Numbered from the stretch's first letter, positions 31,919 through 40,618 are shown. The stretch: 64,000 nucleotides of DNA from a filamentous cyanobacterium ESFC-1 (GCA_000380225.1 KB904821.1:4745683-4809682), one strand, 5' to 3'. Notes: generated by a model not told the origin, from the letters alone. Numbers and translations: made by a program.

Positions 31919-33802
31919 CTAAATCCCGTAAATCAACATAATCAACAACGGTGTGACAAACATCAATGTCCCGCTTAACGGTGCGCCAACGCGGGTAAAA
32001 TCAAAGAACTTGTAACCTCCCGGACTGTAAACCATTGTATTCGTTTGATAGCCAATGGGAGTCATAAAACTTGAAGAAGCCGCAAACGTCACCGCAAAGA
32101 TAAACGCTAAAGGATTAAAATCTAAACTTTGGGCGACTTGAGCCGCGATTGGGAGAAGGAGGACGACAGAAGCATTATTAGAGAGTAATTCTGTAAGGAA
32201 TGCCGTAATTACATAGAAAAACACCAACATCCAATACCCCGGTAAATTGCCCCCTAAACTAATCAAGCGATCTGCCAGCCATTGAGTTGTGCCAGAATTT
32301 TGCATCGCAATCCCTAAAGGAATCAACCCCGCGAGTAAAAAGATCACATCCCAACGCACTGAACCATAAACCTCCCCCGGTTTGAGACAGCCTGTAATCA
32401 CCATCAGCAACACTCCCGTTAATGCCGTGACTAAAATGGGTAAGGGGGTGAAAGCCGCGAATAAAACCACTCCTGCGACGATCGCGACAGCAATTTTAGC
32501 TTTATCCGGGCGTAGGGTTTCCGCGTCTCGTTCTTCTAATACCAACAGTTCCCGCGTGGTTTGTAGCCCCACAAAGCTTTGTTTGGGCCCCTGAACCAGC
32601 ATTAAATCGCCAAAGCGCAAGGGAATCCGCCCTAAGCGCCCTTGCACTAATTCAGCCCCGCGACGAATGGCTAAAACCGTGACATTATACCGTTGACGAA
32701 AGCGCAAGTCTTTGAGGGTGGTTCCAATCAAGCGGGAGTTGGATAAAATCAACACTTCCGCGATTTTTTCTTCTCCGGTGGTTAAAACGGACTCTAGGGA
32801 TTCGGTTTCGACTTCTTCTTGTCTAAACTGAACGTCGGGTAAAATATCGAGGCCTCTTTCTTCGCGAATTTTGAGTAAATCGTCGCGACTACTACGCACA
32901 ACGAGAATATCTCCAGATTTTAGCTTTTTATCGGCTAAGGGTTGAGCAAAACGGACTTGATCGCGAATCAGTTCGAGTACGTCTAGGTCAAATTTCCGTT
33001 GAATTTCGCTTTCCCGCAGGGTTTGATTGATTAAGTTAGATTGGGGTGTGATGACCACTTCGCTGAGGTAGTTGCGGAGGTCATAATCTTGGTTGAGGCG
33101 ATCGCGATTGGTGTTTTTGCGTCGGGGAAGCAAATGCGGCGCAATCACAGCGAGATAAATCATCCCAACGCTAAAGGTACAAATTCCTAATGGGGTAAAT
33201 TGAAACACGCCAATTTCGCCATAGCCGAGTTCCTGGGAAATACCACTGGCTAAAATGTTGGTGGAGGTTCCGAGTAAGGTTAGCGTCCCGCCGAGAATGG
33301 TAGAATAAGACAAAGGGATAAGCAGTTTAGACGGGGATATGCGTTGTTTTCTCGCCCAATCTTCAATAATGGGTAAGAAAATAGCAACTACGGCAGTATT
33401 GTTAATCAAAGCCGAAATCGGCCCCACCATCAGCCCCATCGCTAAAATTTGCTGCGCGAGACGTTTTCCGCCCCACTGTAACAGCCAATCCCGCGCAATT
33501 TGAATGACTCCGGTGCGGTTAATCCCTGCACTGAGGATAAACATGGCCATGACGGTAATTGTGGCTGTGTTGCTAAAACCGGAAATGCCTTCTTCGGGGG
33601 AGACTAACCCCAGTAACATTAAAATTACCGCGATCGCGAGGGCGGTTAAATCAATGGGTAACCACTCCACGATAAAACCCACCAAGGCAAAAACCAAGAT
33701 AATCAGGGTTAGCACAATGGGATTGGGTTTCAGGACATCTAACGATAACCAGTCACTCACCAAGCCCAAGACAACAGAACTGCAAATTAGACCAAAGGAC
33801 AT
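31919..33802 (-). CDS. SLC13-family permease with TrkA-C domains
   Basis: This 627-residue membrane protein has the ArsB/NhaD-like permease fold split in two: about six helices (residues 1-210), a cytosolic segment with two TrkA-C/RCK-C domains (about 215-400, e.g. LKSGDILVVRSSRDDLLKIRE and LRFGDLMLVQGPKQ), then the second half with the signature SNNASVVLLLPIAAQVA and TPIGYQTNTMVYSPGGY. Members of this group move sulfate or other anions with Na+ (cyanobacterial SLT/SAC1-type) and are regulated by the TrkA-C pair. The substrate is not certain. It stands alone, with a HIP1-rich spacer upstream. Confidence 0.88.
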   Translation of the reverse strand: MSFGLICSSVVLGLVSDWLSLDVLKPNPIVLTLIILVFALVGFIVEWLPIDLTALAIAVILMLLGLVSPEEGISGFSNTATITVMAMFILSAGINRTGVIQIARDWLLQWGGKRLAQQILAMGLMVGPISALINNTAVVAIFLPIIEDWARKQRISPSKLLIPLSYSTILGGTLTLLGTSTNILASGISQELGYGEIGVFQFTPLGICTFSVGMIYLAVIAPHLLPRRKNTNRDRLNQDYDLRNYLSEVVITPQSNLINQTLRESEIQRKFDLDVLELIRDQVRFAQPLADKKLKSGDILVVRSSRDDLLKIREERGLDILPDVQFRQEEVETESLESVLTTGEEKIAEVLILSNSRLIGTTLKDLRFRQRYNVTVLAIRRGAELVQGRLGRIPLRFGDLMLVQGPKQSFVGLQTTRELLVLEERDAETLRPDKAKIAVAIVAGVVLFAAFTPLPILVTALTGVLLMVITGCLKPGEVYGSVRWDVIFLLAGLIPLGIAMQNSGTTQWLADRLISLGGNLPGYWMLVFFYVITAFLTELLSNNASVVLLLPIAAQVAQSLDFNPLAFIFAVTFAASSSFMTPIGYQTNTMVYSPGGYKFFDFTRVGAPLSGTLMFVTPLLIMLIYGI

Positions 33803-34090
33803 ACTAGAAAATATTGCCGATGCTAAAAGTCAAAAAAACGCCATCGCGATCGCGATCGTCTCGATCAATATAACCTCCCACTCTGGCGATCGTCGCGATC
33901 TCCATTTTTCGGGTCACTTCCACTTTCTCGCGATCGCGACGAATAAGACCAAGGACAGACGAAAAAAGCGATTCTATGATTTAAACTTGAGGAAATGCCT
34001 TGTTTTACCGCAAATTAGCTCAAACAATCGCGCTAATGTGCAAACAGGTCAAACTCAATAGTTGTTCACTTCAAAATTCTCAATATCATT

Positions 34091-34285
34091 ATGACGATGC
34101 AATTTAAAGTTCCCAGTATTGCTTGTGAAGGGTGTGTCGATAATATCAAAAAAGAAATCCTGACCCACGAACCCGAAGCCACAGTCGAAGGGGATGTGAC
34201 CAACAAAACCATCTCTGTAGATACCCAAGCTTCTGAAGAATCAGTGCGCCAAATGATCGTTTCTGTGGGCCATGAAATTGCCTAA
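34091..34285 (+). CDS. Heavy-metal-associated (HMA) domain protein
   Basis: A 64-residue single HMA domain (ferredoxin-like beta-alpha-beta-beta-alpha-beta fold) with the metal motif ACEGCVDNI near residues 12-20, where two cysteines flank EG. The usual M-x-C-x-x-C methionine is replaced by an isoleucine-alanine pair. Atx1-type copper chaperones have this size; a role in copper or another soft metal is likely. No metal ATPase gene is adjacent. A strong terminator follows at 34313. Confidence 0.85.
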   Translation: MTMQFKVPSIACEGCVDNIKKEILTHEPEATVEGDVTNKTISVDTQASEESVRQMIVSVGHEIA

Positions 34286-34312
34286 ACTTTTCCGACAACT
34301 CTGGAATAACAT

Positions 34313-34338
34313 GGGGGGCGGGTTTGCCCCCTTTTTTT
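34313..34338 (+). terminator. Rho-independent terminator of the HMA gene
   Basis: GGGGGC-GGGTTT-GCCCCC stem-loop followed by seven T residues, 28 bases after the HMA stop. Confidence 0.85.
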
Positions 34339-34450
34339 GATGGCTAAAAACCAGGGTATTTTTGCCAGATTTGCGATTATATATTCACAAAAATATGCCG
34401 CCAAATTGCCTCAGCAATTAGCGGTACAAGGGTTTTTTGAAATAGTAATG

Positions 34451-34558
34451 GGATGGGCAGGTTACTATCTCGATACATCGAGACAATAACAGGCTCCTAA
34501 CTGAAAGTTTTAAGGTATTCCCAGATTAAAAAAGCCTAGGGGTGTATCCTACCCATCC
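34451..34558. ncRNA. Candidate structured RNA, three-way-junction shape
   Basis: GGATGGGCAGG (34451-34461) pairs with CCTACCCATCC (34548-34558) with one mismatch, closing an 108-base stretch. Inside, TTACTATCTCG pairs with CGAGACAATAA (34462-34489) as one arm, and AGGCT (34491-34495) pairs with AGCCT (34533-34537) as a second arm holding AACT-GAA-AGTT. No open frame is present. The strand is unknown; on the minus strand it could be part of the petF 3' region. I do not recognise it as a known family. Confidence 0.45.
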
Positions 34559-34600
34559 ACTACCAGTTCAAACGAATTTAAACGCGAACTGATACCGAAC

Positions 34601-34900
34601 TTAGTACAATTCTTCTTCTTGGTGGGTGACAATGGTGCAATCCGAAGTCGGATAAGCCACGCAAGTTAAGACATAACCTGCACCGATTTGATCGTCATCC
34701 AAGAAAGATTGATCGGATTGATCGATAGAACCCGCAGTGATTTTACCGGCACAAGTCGAGCAAGCACCCGCACGGCAGGAATAAGGAAGATCGATCCCTT
34801 GTTCTTCAGCAATATCGAGGATGTACTCATCATCGGGTACTTCGATGGTGGTATTCAATCCTTCTTCTTCGTTGATTAATGTAACTTTGTAACTAGGCAT
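34601..34900 (-). CDS. petF: Plant-type [2Fe-2S] ferredoxin
   Basis: A 99-residue ferredoxin, the soluble electron acceptor of photosystem I that serves FNR, nitrite reductase, thioredoxin reductase and bilin reductases. The cluster ligands are three cysteines in [14 protein letters not shown] and one in YVLTCVAYP, at the standard spacing C-x4-C-x2-C-x29-C. The acidic surface (DDDEY-like [20 protein letters not shown]) is typical. Length and start agree with the family. It lies between a divergent biliverdin reductase gene, which would use reducing power in the same pathway context, and the structured-RNA candidate. Confidence 0.96.
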   Translation of the reverse strand: MPSYKVTLINEEEGLNTTIEVPDDEYILDIAEEQGIDLPYSCRAGACSTCAGKITAGSIDQSDQSFLDDDQIGAGYVLTCVAYPTSDCTIVTHQEEELY

Positions 34901-35260
34901 AACAGTAGATCCTCTTCAATGTGAACGGCAGGAATATTTGAGTTTTCTTTTTTGCGATTAACTCAATCCGCTTTAATTCTGATACTACGAGAAAAACCCC
35001 CTAGGTTTAAGCCGCATTAGAAATGAGATTATTAAATAAACTTAAAATAAGTTATTTTTATAGGTTTCTCGCGATTTAGATTCCTTAAATCCCCCTTTAG
35101 AAGGGGGGCAATTACGGCTCTAAAGCCTTATAGTGTGGGAACTTTACCCTCTATCACAACTTGTCATTTTCAACATTAATCTTTATATAAGCTTATTTTA
35201 TACAAAAATGAGTATTGATTAGGCTAAAGCTCATTGTTATCTCTAAATCAGCGTAGGTTG
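34901..35260. other. Divergent promoter region of petF and bvdR
   Basis: About 360 bases without a gene. It holds a short CCCCCTTTAGAAGGGGGG hairpin (about 35090-35110) and AT-rich stretches that must contain both promoters. GAGGAT lies 8-13 bases before the petF ATG as its ribosome binding site. Confidence 0.6.
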
Positions 35261-36253
35261 ATGGCAAAATTCATGACAAAAAATTCCCCCCTCGGTATTG
35301 GTATTATTGGTACAGGATTTACCGCCAAACGCCGAGCCGAAGCGATAAACCAAGACGATCGCGCCCGTTTAGTCGCCGTAAGTGGTCGCACCCCAGAGCG
35401 CACCGCCGCTTTTTGCGAAACTCACCACACCCAACCCCAAGAAGATTGGCAAGCCTTGATCGGCGATCGCGACATCGATTTAATCATCGTTTGTACCATT
35501 AACAGTATTCGCGCAGAACCCATCGAAGCGGCCCTGAATGCCGGAAAGCACGTTGTAACCGAATACCCCCTGTGCCTTGACCCAGAGAAAGCCGCAGATT
35601 TGATTCAACTGGCGCGATCGCGTAACCTTCTGCTTCATGTCGAACACATCGAACTCTTAGGGGGACTACATCAAGCCCTACTGTCCCACCTCCCCCAAAT
35701 TGGCACCGTTAATTATGCTCGTTACATCACCCTCAGCGCTCAACGTCCCGTTTCTCAGCGTTGGTCGTATCACCTCGACGACTTCGGCTTTCCCCTCAGC
35801 GCCGCCTTATCTCGCATTCATCGCTTTACCGATGCGTTAGGTCAAGTAGATACCGTTTACTGTCAAGCCCGCTTCTGGGAAACCCAATCTCGCTACTACA
35901 GCGCTTGTTTATGTAACGCTCAGTTAGGGTTTGCCTCTGGCGCGATCGCAGATATCATTTATGGCAAGGGCGATCGCTTTTGGCGCTCCGAGCGCACCCT
36001 CGAAGTCCACGGCGACCAAGGCACCTTAATCTTTTCGGTTCAAGACGGTCAACTAATCCGAGGGGAAGACATCACCCCCATCACCTTTCCCCGTCGTCGC
36101 GGCTTATTCACCCAAGACACCCAAGCCATCCTCGATCGTCTCCTCGACAATAAACCCCTCTACGTCACCCCGGAAGCCAGCCTTTATTCCCTCCGCGTTG
36201 CCGACGCAGCCCGCCAATCCGCCCAATCTCAGCAAATGATTCGTTTGTCATAA
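35261..36253 (+). CDS. bvdR: Biliverdin reductase (BvdR type)
   Basis: This 330-residue Gfo/Idh-fold oxidoreductase closely matches, from memory, the Synechocystis biliverdin reductase that turns biliverdin IX-alpha into bilirubin with NADPH. Shared segments are GIIGTGFTAKRRAEA (nucleotide binding), LLHVEHIELLGG, the QRW-x-Y-H and FGFPLSAALSRIHRFTD stretch, IYGKGDRF, EVHGDQGTLIF, and RRGLFTQDTQAILD with KPLYVTPEASLYSL. The expected function is bilin metabolism that supports phycobilisome chromophores. The ATG at 35261 has TAGG just upstream; the frame opens earlier at 35234. It is divergent from petF. Confidence 0.88.
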   Translation: MAKFMTKNSPLGIGIIGTGFTAKRRAEAINQDDRARLVAVSGRTPERTAAFCETHHTQPQEDWQALIGDRDIDLIIVCTINSIRAEPIEAALNAGKHVVTEYPLCLDPEKAADLIQLARSRNLLLHVEHIELLGGLHQALLSHLPQIGTVNYARYITLSAQRPVSQRWSYHLDDFGFPLSAALSRIHRFTDALGQVDTVYCQARFWETQSRYYSACLCNAQLGFASGAIADIIYGKGDRFWRSERTLEVHGDQGTLIFSVQDGQLIRGEDITPITFPRRRGLFTQDTQAILDRLLDNKPLYVTPEASLYSLRVADAARQSAQSQQMIRLS

Positions 36254-36257
36254 ACCG

Positions 36258-36287
36258 TTTGTAGTAAGCCCTTCAGGGCTTGCCCAA
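36258..36287. repeat. GTAG REP hairpin adjoining the RAYT gene
   Basis: GTAG-TA plus the palindrome AGCCCTTCAGGGCT (36261-36283), lying exactly between the bvdR stop and the RAYT stop. GTAG/GGAG followed by a hairpin is the hallmark of REP sequences recognised by RAYT proteins. Confidence 0.75.
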
Positions 36288-36290
36288 TTA

Positions 36291-36794
36291 TTACCAACGA
36301 GAAGGATTATCGGGATGTAATTGATCCAACTCCCAAGACAAAGGATTATTCGTAATATACTCCCGCAAAACTTGTAATGAATCCTCGTTGCGAATAATAT
36401 GCTCGTAATAATTGCGCTGCCAAATTTTCAAGCCGGGGGTATGAGTAATTTTGTTAATGTCTTGAGTGGTTTTGTATTTAAAATAAGCAATAATTTGACC
36501 TAATTTTACCCGGTTTCCTGGGCGATCGTTCATTACCAAAATTCCATGAAAATGATTCGGCATAATCACCGCCGCATCAAGTTCAACCTGGGAAAAATGA
36601 ACAGGTAAATGATGCCAATATTTGCTAACAATATGACCTGACTCATTTAATATGACTCGCTGGGATGCGATCGCGCCAAACCGACAAACCCGTTTTTGAC
36701 TACAAATCGTCACAAAATACGCCCCTGGTTGACTGTAATCATAATTCTGTAAACGGAGCGATCGCCGTTGATGAATCACCGGATTAAATTTCAT
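36291..36794 (-). CDS. REP-associated tyrosine transposase (RAYT, Y1/HUH)
   Basis: This 167-residue protein belongs to the IS200-like TnpA superfamily. It has the opening QRRSLRLQNYDYSQPGAYFVTI, the HUH metal motif in IMPNHFHGIL, and the catalytic tyrosine region in IWQRNYYEHIIRNE, followed by REYITNNPLSW, which is typical of RAYTs (the genomic relatives that act on REP hairpins). It is full length and looks intact. The next 700 bases upstream hold an array of REP hairpins, and GTAG hairpins occur throughout the window. The ATG at 36794 is favoured over one at 36812. Confidence 0.9.
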   Translation of the reverse strand: MKFNPVIHQRRSLRLQNYDYSQPGAYFVTICSQKRVCRFGAIASQRVILNESGHIVSKYWHHLPVHFSQVELDAAVIMPNHFHGILVMNDRPGNRVKLGQIIAYFKYKTTQDINKITHTPGLKIWQRNYYEHIIRNEDSLQVLREYITNNPLSWELDQLHPDNPSRW

Positions 36795-36904
36795 ATTTTT
36801 AACCCACAACACCCTGAATCAATCCCGATTATCTCACATAAATACAAAAAATACCAACCCCAAAACCATCACCAATCCTCAAAATCCTGTTTGACATTTC
36901 AACC

Positions 36905-37525
36905 TGACATTGGACGCGGAAACCGCGCCCCTACCGCATAAAACACCAATCCCAAAACCACCACCAACCCCCCACCGGATTGATGGAATACCAACATCAT
37001 CATCCCTTACAATCCCGTTTGACATTTCAACGCGCAATTGGACACGGAAACCGCGCCCCTACACCGCACCAACCCTCCGTAGGGGCGGGGTTTCCCCGCC
37101 CAATCCTAACCCCAAAACCACCACCAACCCCCCACCGGATTGATGGAATACCAACATCATCATCCCTTACAATCCTGTTTGATATTTCAACCTGACATTG
37201 GATGCGGAAACCGCGCCCCTACCGGATCAAACATTAATCCTCCGTAGGGGCGGGGTTTCCCCGCCCAATCCTAACCCCAAAACCACCACCAACCCCCCAC
37301 CGGATTAACGGAATACCAACATCACCACCCCTCACAATCCTGTTTGATATTTCAACCTGACATTGGACGCGGAAACCGCGCCCCTACCGGATCAAACATT
37401 AATCCTCCGTAGGGGCGGGGTTTCCCCGCCCAATCCTAACCCTAAAACCACACCACCAATCCTCACAATTCTGTTTAACATTGCCACATGACATTGGATG
37501 CGGAAACCGCGCCCCTACCGGATGA
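36905..37525. repeat. REP/BIME cluster built from about 165 bp units
   Basis: Alternating hairpins in opposite orientation: minus-type at about 36911, 37039, 37198, 37368 and 37496 (GGACGCGGAAACCGCGCCCC, ending CTAC), and plus-type at 37079, 37243 and 37408 (GTAGGGGCGGGGTTTCCCCG). The spacers repeat too (ACCACCAACCCCCCACCGGA, AATACCAACATCA). No gene is seen between 36813 and 37690. Confidence 0.85.
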
Positions 37526-37690
37526 ATCGACTACGGAGGAGACGATAAAGGGAAAGCAACACAATCCAAACCAAGGCAAAGGGAAAGGCAAAAACCCCGA
37601 CCACAAAACAGATTATGAAATGAAATGTCCCTTTTTGAGCAAACCGAGCAACGGCTTTCATCCATTTGGGAAGCGGATAAGCATCGAGGG

Positions 37691-37929
37691 TTGACAACTC
37701 CCCGCCGTAAACGGTCGAGGATTCTCGCTTCATCGGGAGAGTCTAGCTGATACCGAAGTATTAACCCCGATCTCTTTACCCTCAACGAGCATTTTTCCCG
37801 TCTGCCCGACGGTACTCTAGTTAAAAGTTTAGCACAAAGCCGTCCTTTAAGCGCCGAGACCCCGCGTCGCCGAAAGGCGCAAGGGAACGCTCGGCAAGAC
37901 AGGACGGGGCTTTAGACCCAGGATTTTTG
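37691..37929 (-). mobile_element. Non-autonomous IS200/IS605-type element (TTAC/TCAA ends)
   Basis: On the minus strand it begins after TTAC (complement of 37930-37933) with CAAAAATCCTGGGT and ends at TCAA (complement of 37691-37694) behind a CCG-CGG type hairpin. The 239 bases hold no transposase. A left-end hairpin, AAGCCCCGTCCT with AGGACGGCTT, has its loop filled by the GC-rich palindrome. It cuts off the STAND gene. Confidence 0.65.
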
Positions 37930-38923
37930 GTAAAACTCAATGGCCCGACGATGAAACGCCGTTAAATCTCCCGTCCGAAACCGCAGATATTCCGCGATAA
38001 AGGGCTGAAACTCATAACAACCGTTTTCTATCGCGACGATTAACCCTCGTCTCTCTAGTTGCAGTAACTCCCGTTTTGTTACCTCCTCCCCAGAAATCGC
38101 CTTTGCAACCTCAGCATCAAAGCCCCCCCGCAACACCACCAACGCCAGCAACACTTCCTGTAGCCTCTTTTCCAAGCGGCGGAAACTGGCAGTCAATACC
38201 GCCACCAACTGCACTTTTCCCTGACGACGATGATATCCCTCCAAGCGACTCATCAGGCTGGCTGCATCGGCAATTCCCACCTCGTCTACATCGCGAATAT
38301 GTGCCGCATCGCCCATTTCGGCATTCAGCAAACCTGCCACCAGTTTCAGGGTGAGGGGATGACCCTGCACTTGCTCGGAATAGGCTTCTAATGCCGCTAT
38401 TTCCCCTTGAATCCCCAACGCTGCCAAAAATTGACCGCCAGCCTCCTTACTCAGCCCCCGCAAGGGCAATTCTGTCGGCTTGGCTTGGTCGATTTGGGGG
38501 CTTTCTTGGGTGGTTACGAGGATTTCGGTGTGATGACATTCTCCCACCCACTGCTGCAAAAAGTCTCGATTGGCGGCAATCAGGTTTGGCCATTCTTTTG
38601 CCGCTTTCTGAGCCAATCTCTTGATTTTTTTTGCCTTCTTTGCTGTATTTTCCCGATTCTGCTACAGATTGAATCAGCAAGCCCACAGCTAATCCTGCGG
38701 CGTTGGTAATGTCGTGATTGGCGAGTTTGTCTTCACTACCACTCAGTTTGACGGATGGTTTGTTGAGGAGAAAGGGGATAAGCTCGTTGGCAACCACACC
38801 CCCGGCAACACTGGCAGCCATTGTCCCAATTCCCAGAGCAGGACAAAGCGTACCGAAAGCGAGGAGTCCCGTAAAAATATGCAAGCGGCGAGGGTTTGAG
38901 GTGATGAGGTCAGGTGACGGCAT
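37912..38923 (-). pseudogene. Disrupted STAND/NB-ARC-type ATPase gene
   Basis: Two frames join into one wrecked gene. The N-terminal part (38923 to about 38627) has membrane-like helices (GLLAFGTLCPALGIG). At an A8 run near 38625-38632 the reading moves into another frame, giving KKIKRLAQKAAKEW and then the C-terminal part. That part matches the end of a NB-ARC/STAND ATPase: ILVTTQESPQI, LPLRGLSKEAGGQFLAALGI, GHPLTLKLVAG, then winged-helix-like sequence. The P-loop and Walker B that normally precede LVTTQ are absent. The C-terminus (EFYQKSWV) runs into the mobile element. The usual repeat domain is missing. Confidence 0.7.
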
Positions 38924-38978
38924 TTATCCCCCAGGGTGTGATGAGGTTTGTTCTATTGTAGTCGGGGTTTTGGGCTGA

Positions 38979-39025
38979 AGTCTGCCCTCACCCCAAACCC
39001 CTCTCCCACGGGCGAGGGGCTTGTT
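38979..39025. repeat. Dispersed CCCTCACCCC repeat
   Basis: Copy of the repeat seen at 6978-7019, here upstream of the acyltransferase gene. Confidence 0.6.
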
Positions 39026-39118
39026 TTTAGGCTCTGTATGAGGAAACTTAGGAAATGGGGAAACACAAGCTATAATGCAGCTTTAGGGTGCGATTTTATA
39101 GTATTTTTCCCGCGATTT

Positions 39119-39670
39119 ATGGCTTTTCGACTGAAACTTGGTATCCGCGAACCTGTTTTTCTGTGGCTGGCCAATTGTCTGCCCCGCAGTCACGTTGCTG
39201 ACTTGAAATGGCGGGCTTGGGCTTTAGCGAAAGCGGGAGTTCAGTTGGAAAACAATTTGCGGATTTTTGACCCGGTGGAAATTCGACCGCTTGGCGGGGC
39301 AAAACGGATTAAAATTGGCGACGGGACGTTTATTAATAGTGGGGTACGGTTTACCTGTGACCCCCCTGCTACGATTACGATTGGTCGCCGGGTGATGATT
39401 GGCCCCCGTTGCTGTTTTGAGACGAAAACCCACTCAATTGATGTGGACAAGGAAGGGCGACGGACGGGACGCAATGATTCAATTGTGGTAGAGGATAGTG
39501 TCTGGATTGGCGCAAATGTGACGATTTTACTGGGTGTGACGATTGGACAGGGGAGTATTGTGGCGGCAGGGGCGGTGGTGACGAAGGATGTTGAGCCTTA
39601 TACAGTGGTGGGCGGGATTCCGGCGCGTTTGATTAAAAAGGTGGAGGTTGTGGATTCTCCTGAAGCGTAG
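39119..39670 (+). CDS. Hexapeptide-repeat (LbH) acyltransferase
   Basis: A 183-residue acyltransferase of the left-handed beta-helix type. Hexapeptide turns are visible as [26 protein letters not shown], the catalytic-loop histidine in [45 protein letters not shown] and [11 protein letters not shown]. These enzymes transfer acetyl groups from acetyl-CoA to sugars or antibiotics; this one is most like sugar O-acetyltransferases. The ATG at 39119 gives a normal N-terminus; the upstream open frame to 38948 runs through a repeat. Confidence 0.88.
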   Translation: MAFRLKLGIREPVFLWLANCLPRSHVADLKWRAWALAKAGVQLENNLRIFDPVEIRPLGGAKRIKIGDGTFINSGVRFTCDPPATITIGRRVMIGPRCCFETKTHSIDVDKEGRRTGRNDSIVVEDSVWIGANVTILLGVTIGQGSIVAAGAVVTKDVEPYTVVGGIPARLIKKVEVVDSPEA

Positions 39671-39880
39671 GTTGGGTTGAGGTTACGAAACCCAACACAA
39701 CCTCGATTTTTGTTGGGTTTCATGTCGTTCTACCCAACCTACTACTACCAAATCTGTATAAGGGTAAGGTTTCCTCACCCAATCTCAACCGGGGAGGAAT
39801 TACGATTTGATAGAGTTATCGCGCCCAAAATTGATAAGGTATGAACATAAAATTGGGCGGGGAAACCCCGCCCCTACAGG
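39667..39880. repeat. REP hairpins of two types in a gene-free stretch
   Basis: GTAGGTTGGG...CCCAAC at 39668-39695, an inverted copy at 39710-39743, and a GGCGGGGAAACCCCGCCCC hairpin ending CTAC at 39855-39880. Heptamer-like units follow at 39953-39990. No gene lies between 39671 and 39991. Confidence 0.7.
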
Positions 39881-39991
39881 TAATGTACAATTTACAATTA
39901 ATAATTTATAACGGTAGAACCAGTTAGCAATTCAAAGGTTTTGGGAATAACAAACAACCAATAACCAATAACAAACAACAAACAACAAACA

Positions 39992-40618
39992 ATGTTTGAC
40001 CACGAACGAGATTATCGAACACCGGAGTTGATGGGGCGTTTGCAGGATTTTCCGGTAACGATTTGTGGGGCGGGGGCGTTGGGGGCGAATTTGGCTGAAA
40101 ACTTGGCGCGGTCTGGCTTTGGGCGGCTGCGGGTTATCGATCGCGATCGCGTCGAGGAACGCAATCTTTCGACTCAACCGTATTATAAAACGGATATCGG
40201 GGCGTATAAGGCGAAAATTTTGGCGAATAGCTTATATCGGGCTTTGGGGGTGGCAATCGAGGCGAAAAGGGTGGAATTAACTCTAGATAATTCTCCTAAG
40301 TTGCTGTCTCAGTCGGGTTTGGTGGTAGATACGTTTGATAATAGTACGGCGCGTCAGGCGGTCAAGGATTATTGTTTGGGGGCGAATCTGCCTTGTTTAC
40401 ACGCGGGTTTAGCGGGGGATTATGGGGAGGTAATCTGGAATGAGAGTTATCGCGTCCCTTCTGCGGTGAATGATGATGTCTGCGATTATCCTTTGGCTCG
40501 CAATTTGGTATTTTTGGTGGTAGCGATCGCGAGTGAAGTCATTGTACAATTTGTGGCGACCCAAGCTCAACGGAGTTATACCGTGACTTTAAATGATTTT
40601 GCAGTTAAACCGTTTTAA
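39992..40618 (+). CDS. ThiF/MoeB/HesA-family adenylyltransferase-like protein
   Basis: A 208-residue E1-like protein. The Rossmann nucleotide loop is ICGAGALGANLAENL, followed by the ATP-linked aspartates in VIDRDRVEERNLSTQPYY and the DIGAYKAKIL segment, then VVDTFDNSTARQ. In E1-type enzymes these bind ATP and activate the C-terminus of a ubiquitin-like or sulfur-carrier protein. The classic N-R-Q arginine is replaced (NLSTQ), and there is no cysteine-domain except DDVCDYP. No ubiquitin-like carrier gene is adjacent. Partner and product are unknown. Confidence 0.75.
   Translation: MFDHERDYRTPELMGRLQDFPVTICGAGALGANLAENLARSGFGRLRVIDRDRVEERNLSTQPYYKTDIGAYKAKILANSLYRALGVAIEAKRVELTLDNSPKLLSQSGLVVDTFDNSTARQAVKDYCLGANLPCLHAGLAGDYGEVIWNESYRVPSAVNDDVCDYPLARNLVFLVVAIASEVIVQFVATQAQRSYTVTLNDFAVKPF

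Noticed and set aside
33504..34061. Plus-strand ORF of 185 codons over the permease start
   Set aside because: It is antisense to the permease and then runs through the HIP1-rich spacer.
36905..37525. Possible CRISPR array
   Set aside because: The repeated units are hairpins in alternating orientation with repeated spacers. A CRISPR array has direct repeats and unique spacers, and no cas gene is nearby.
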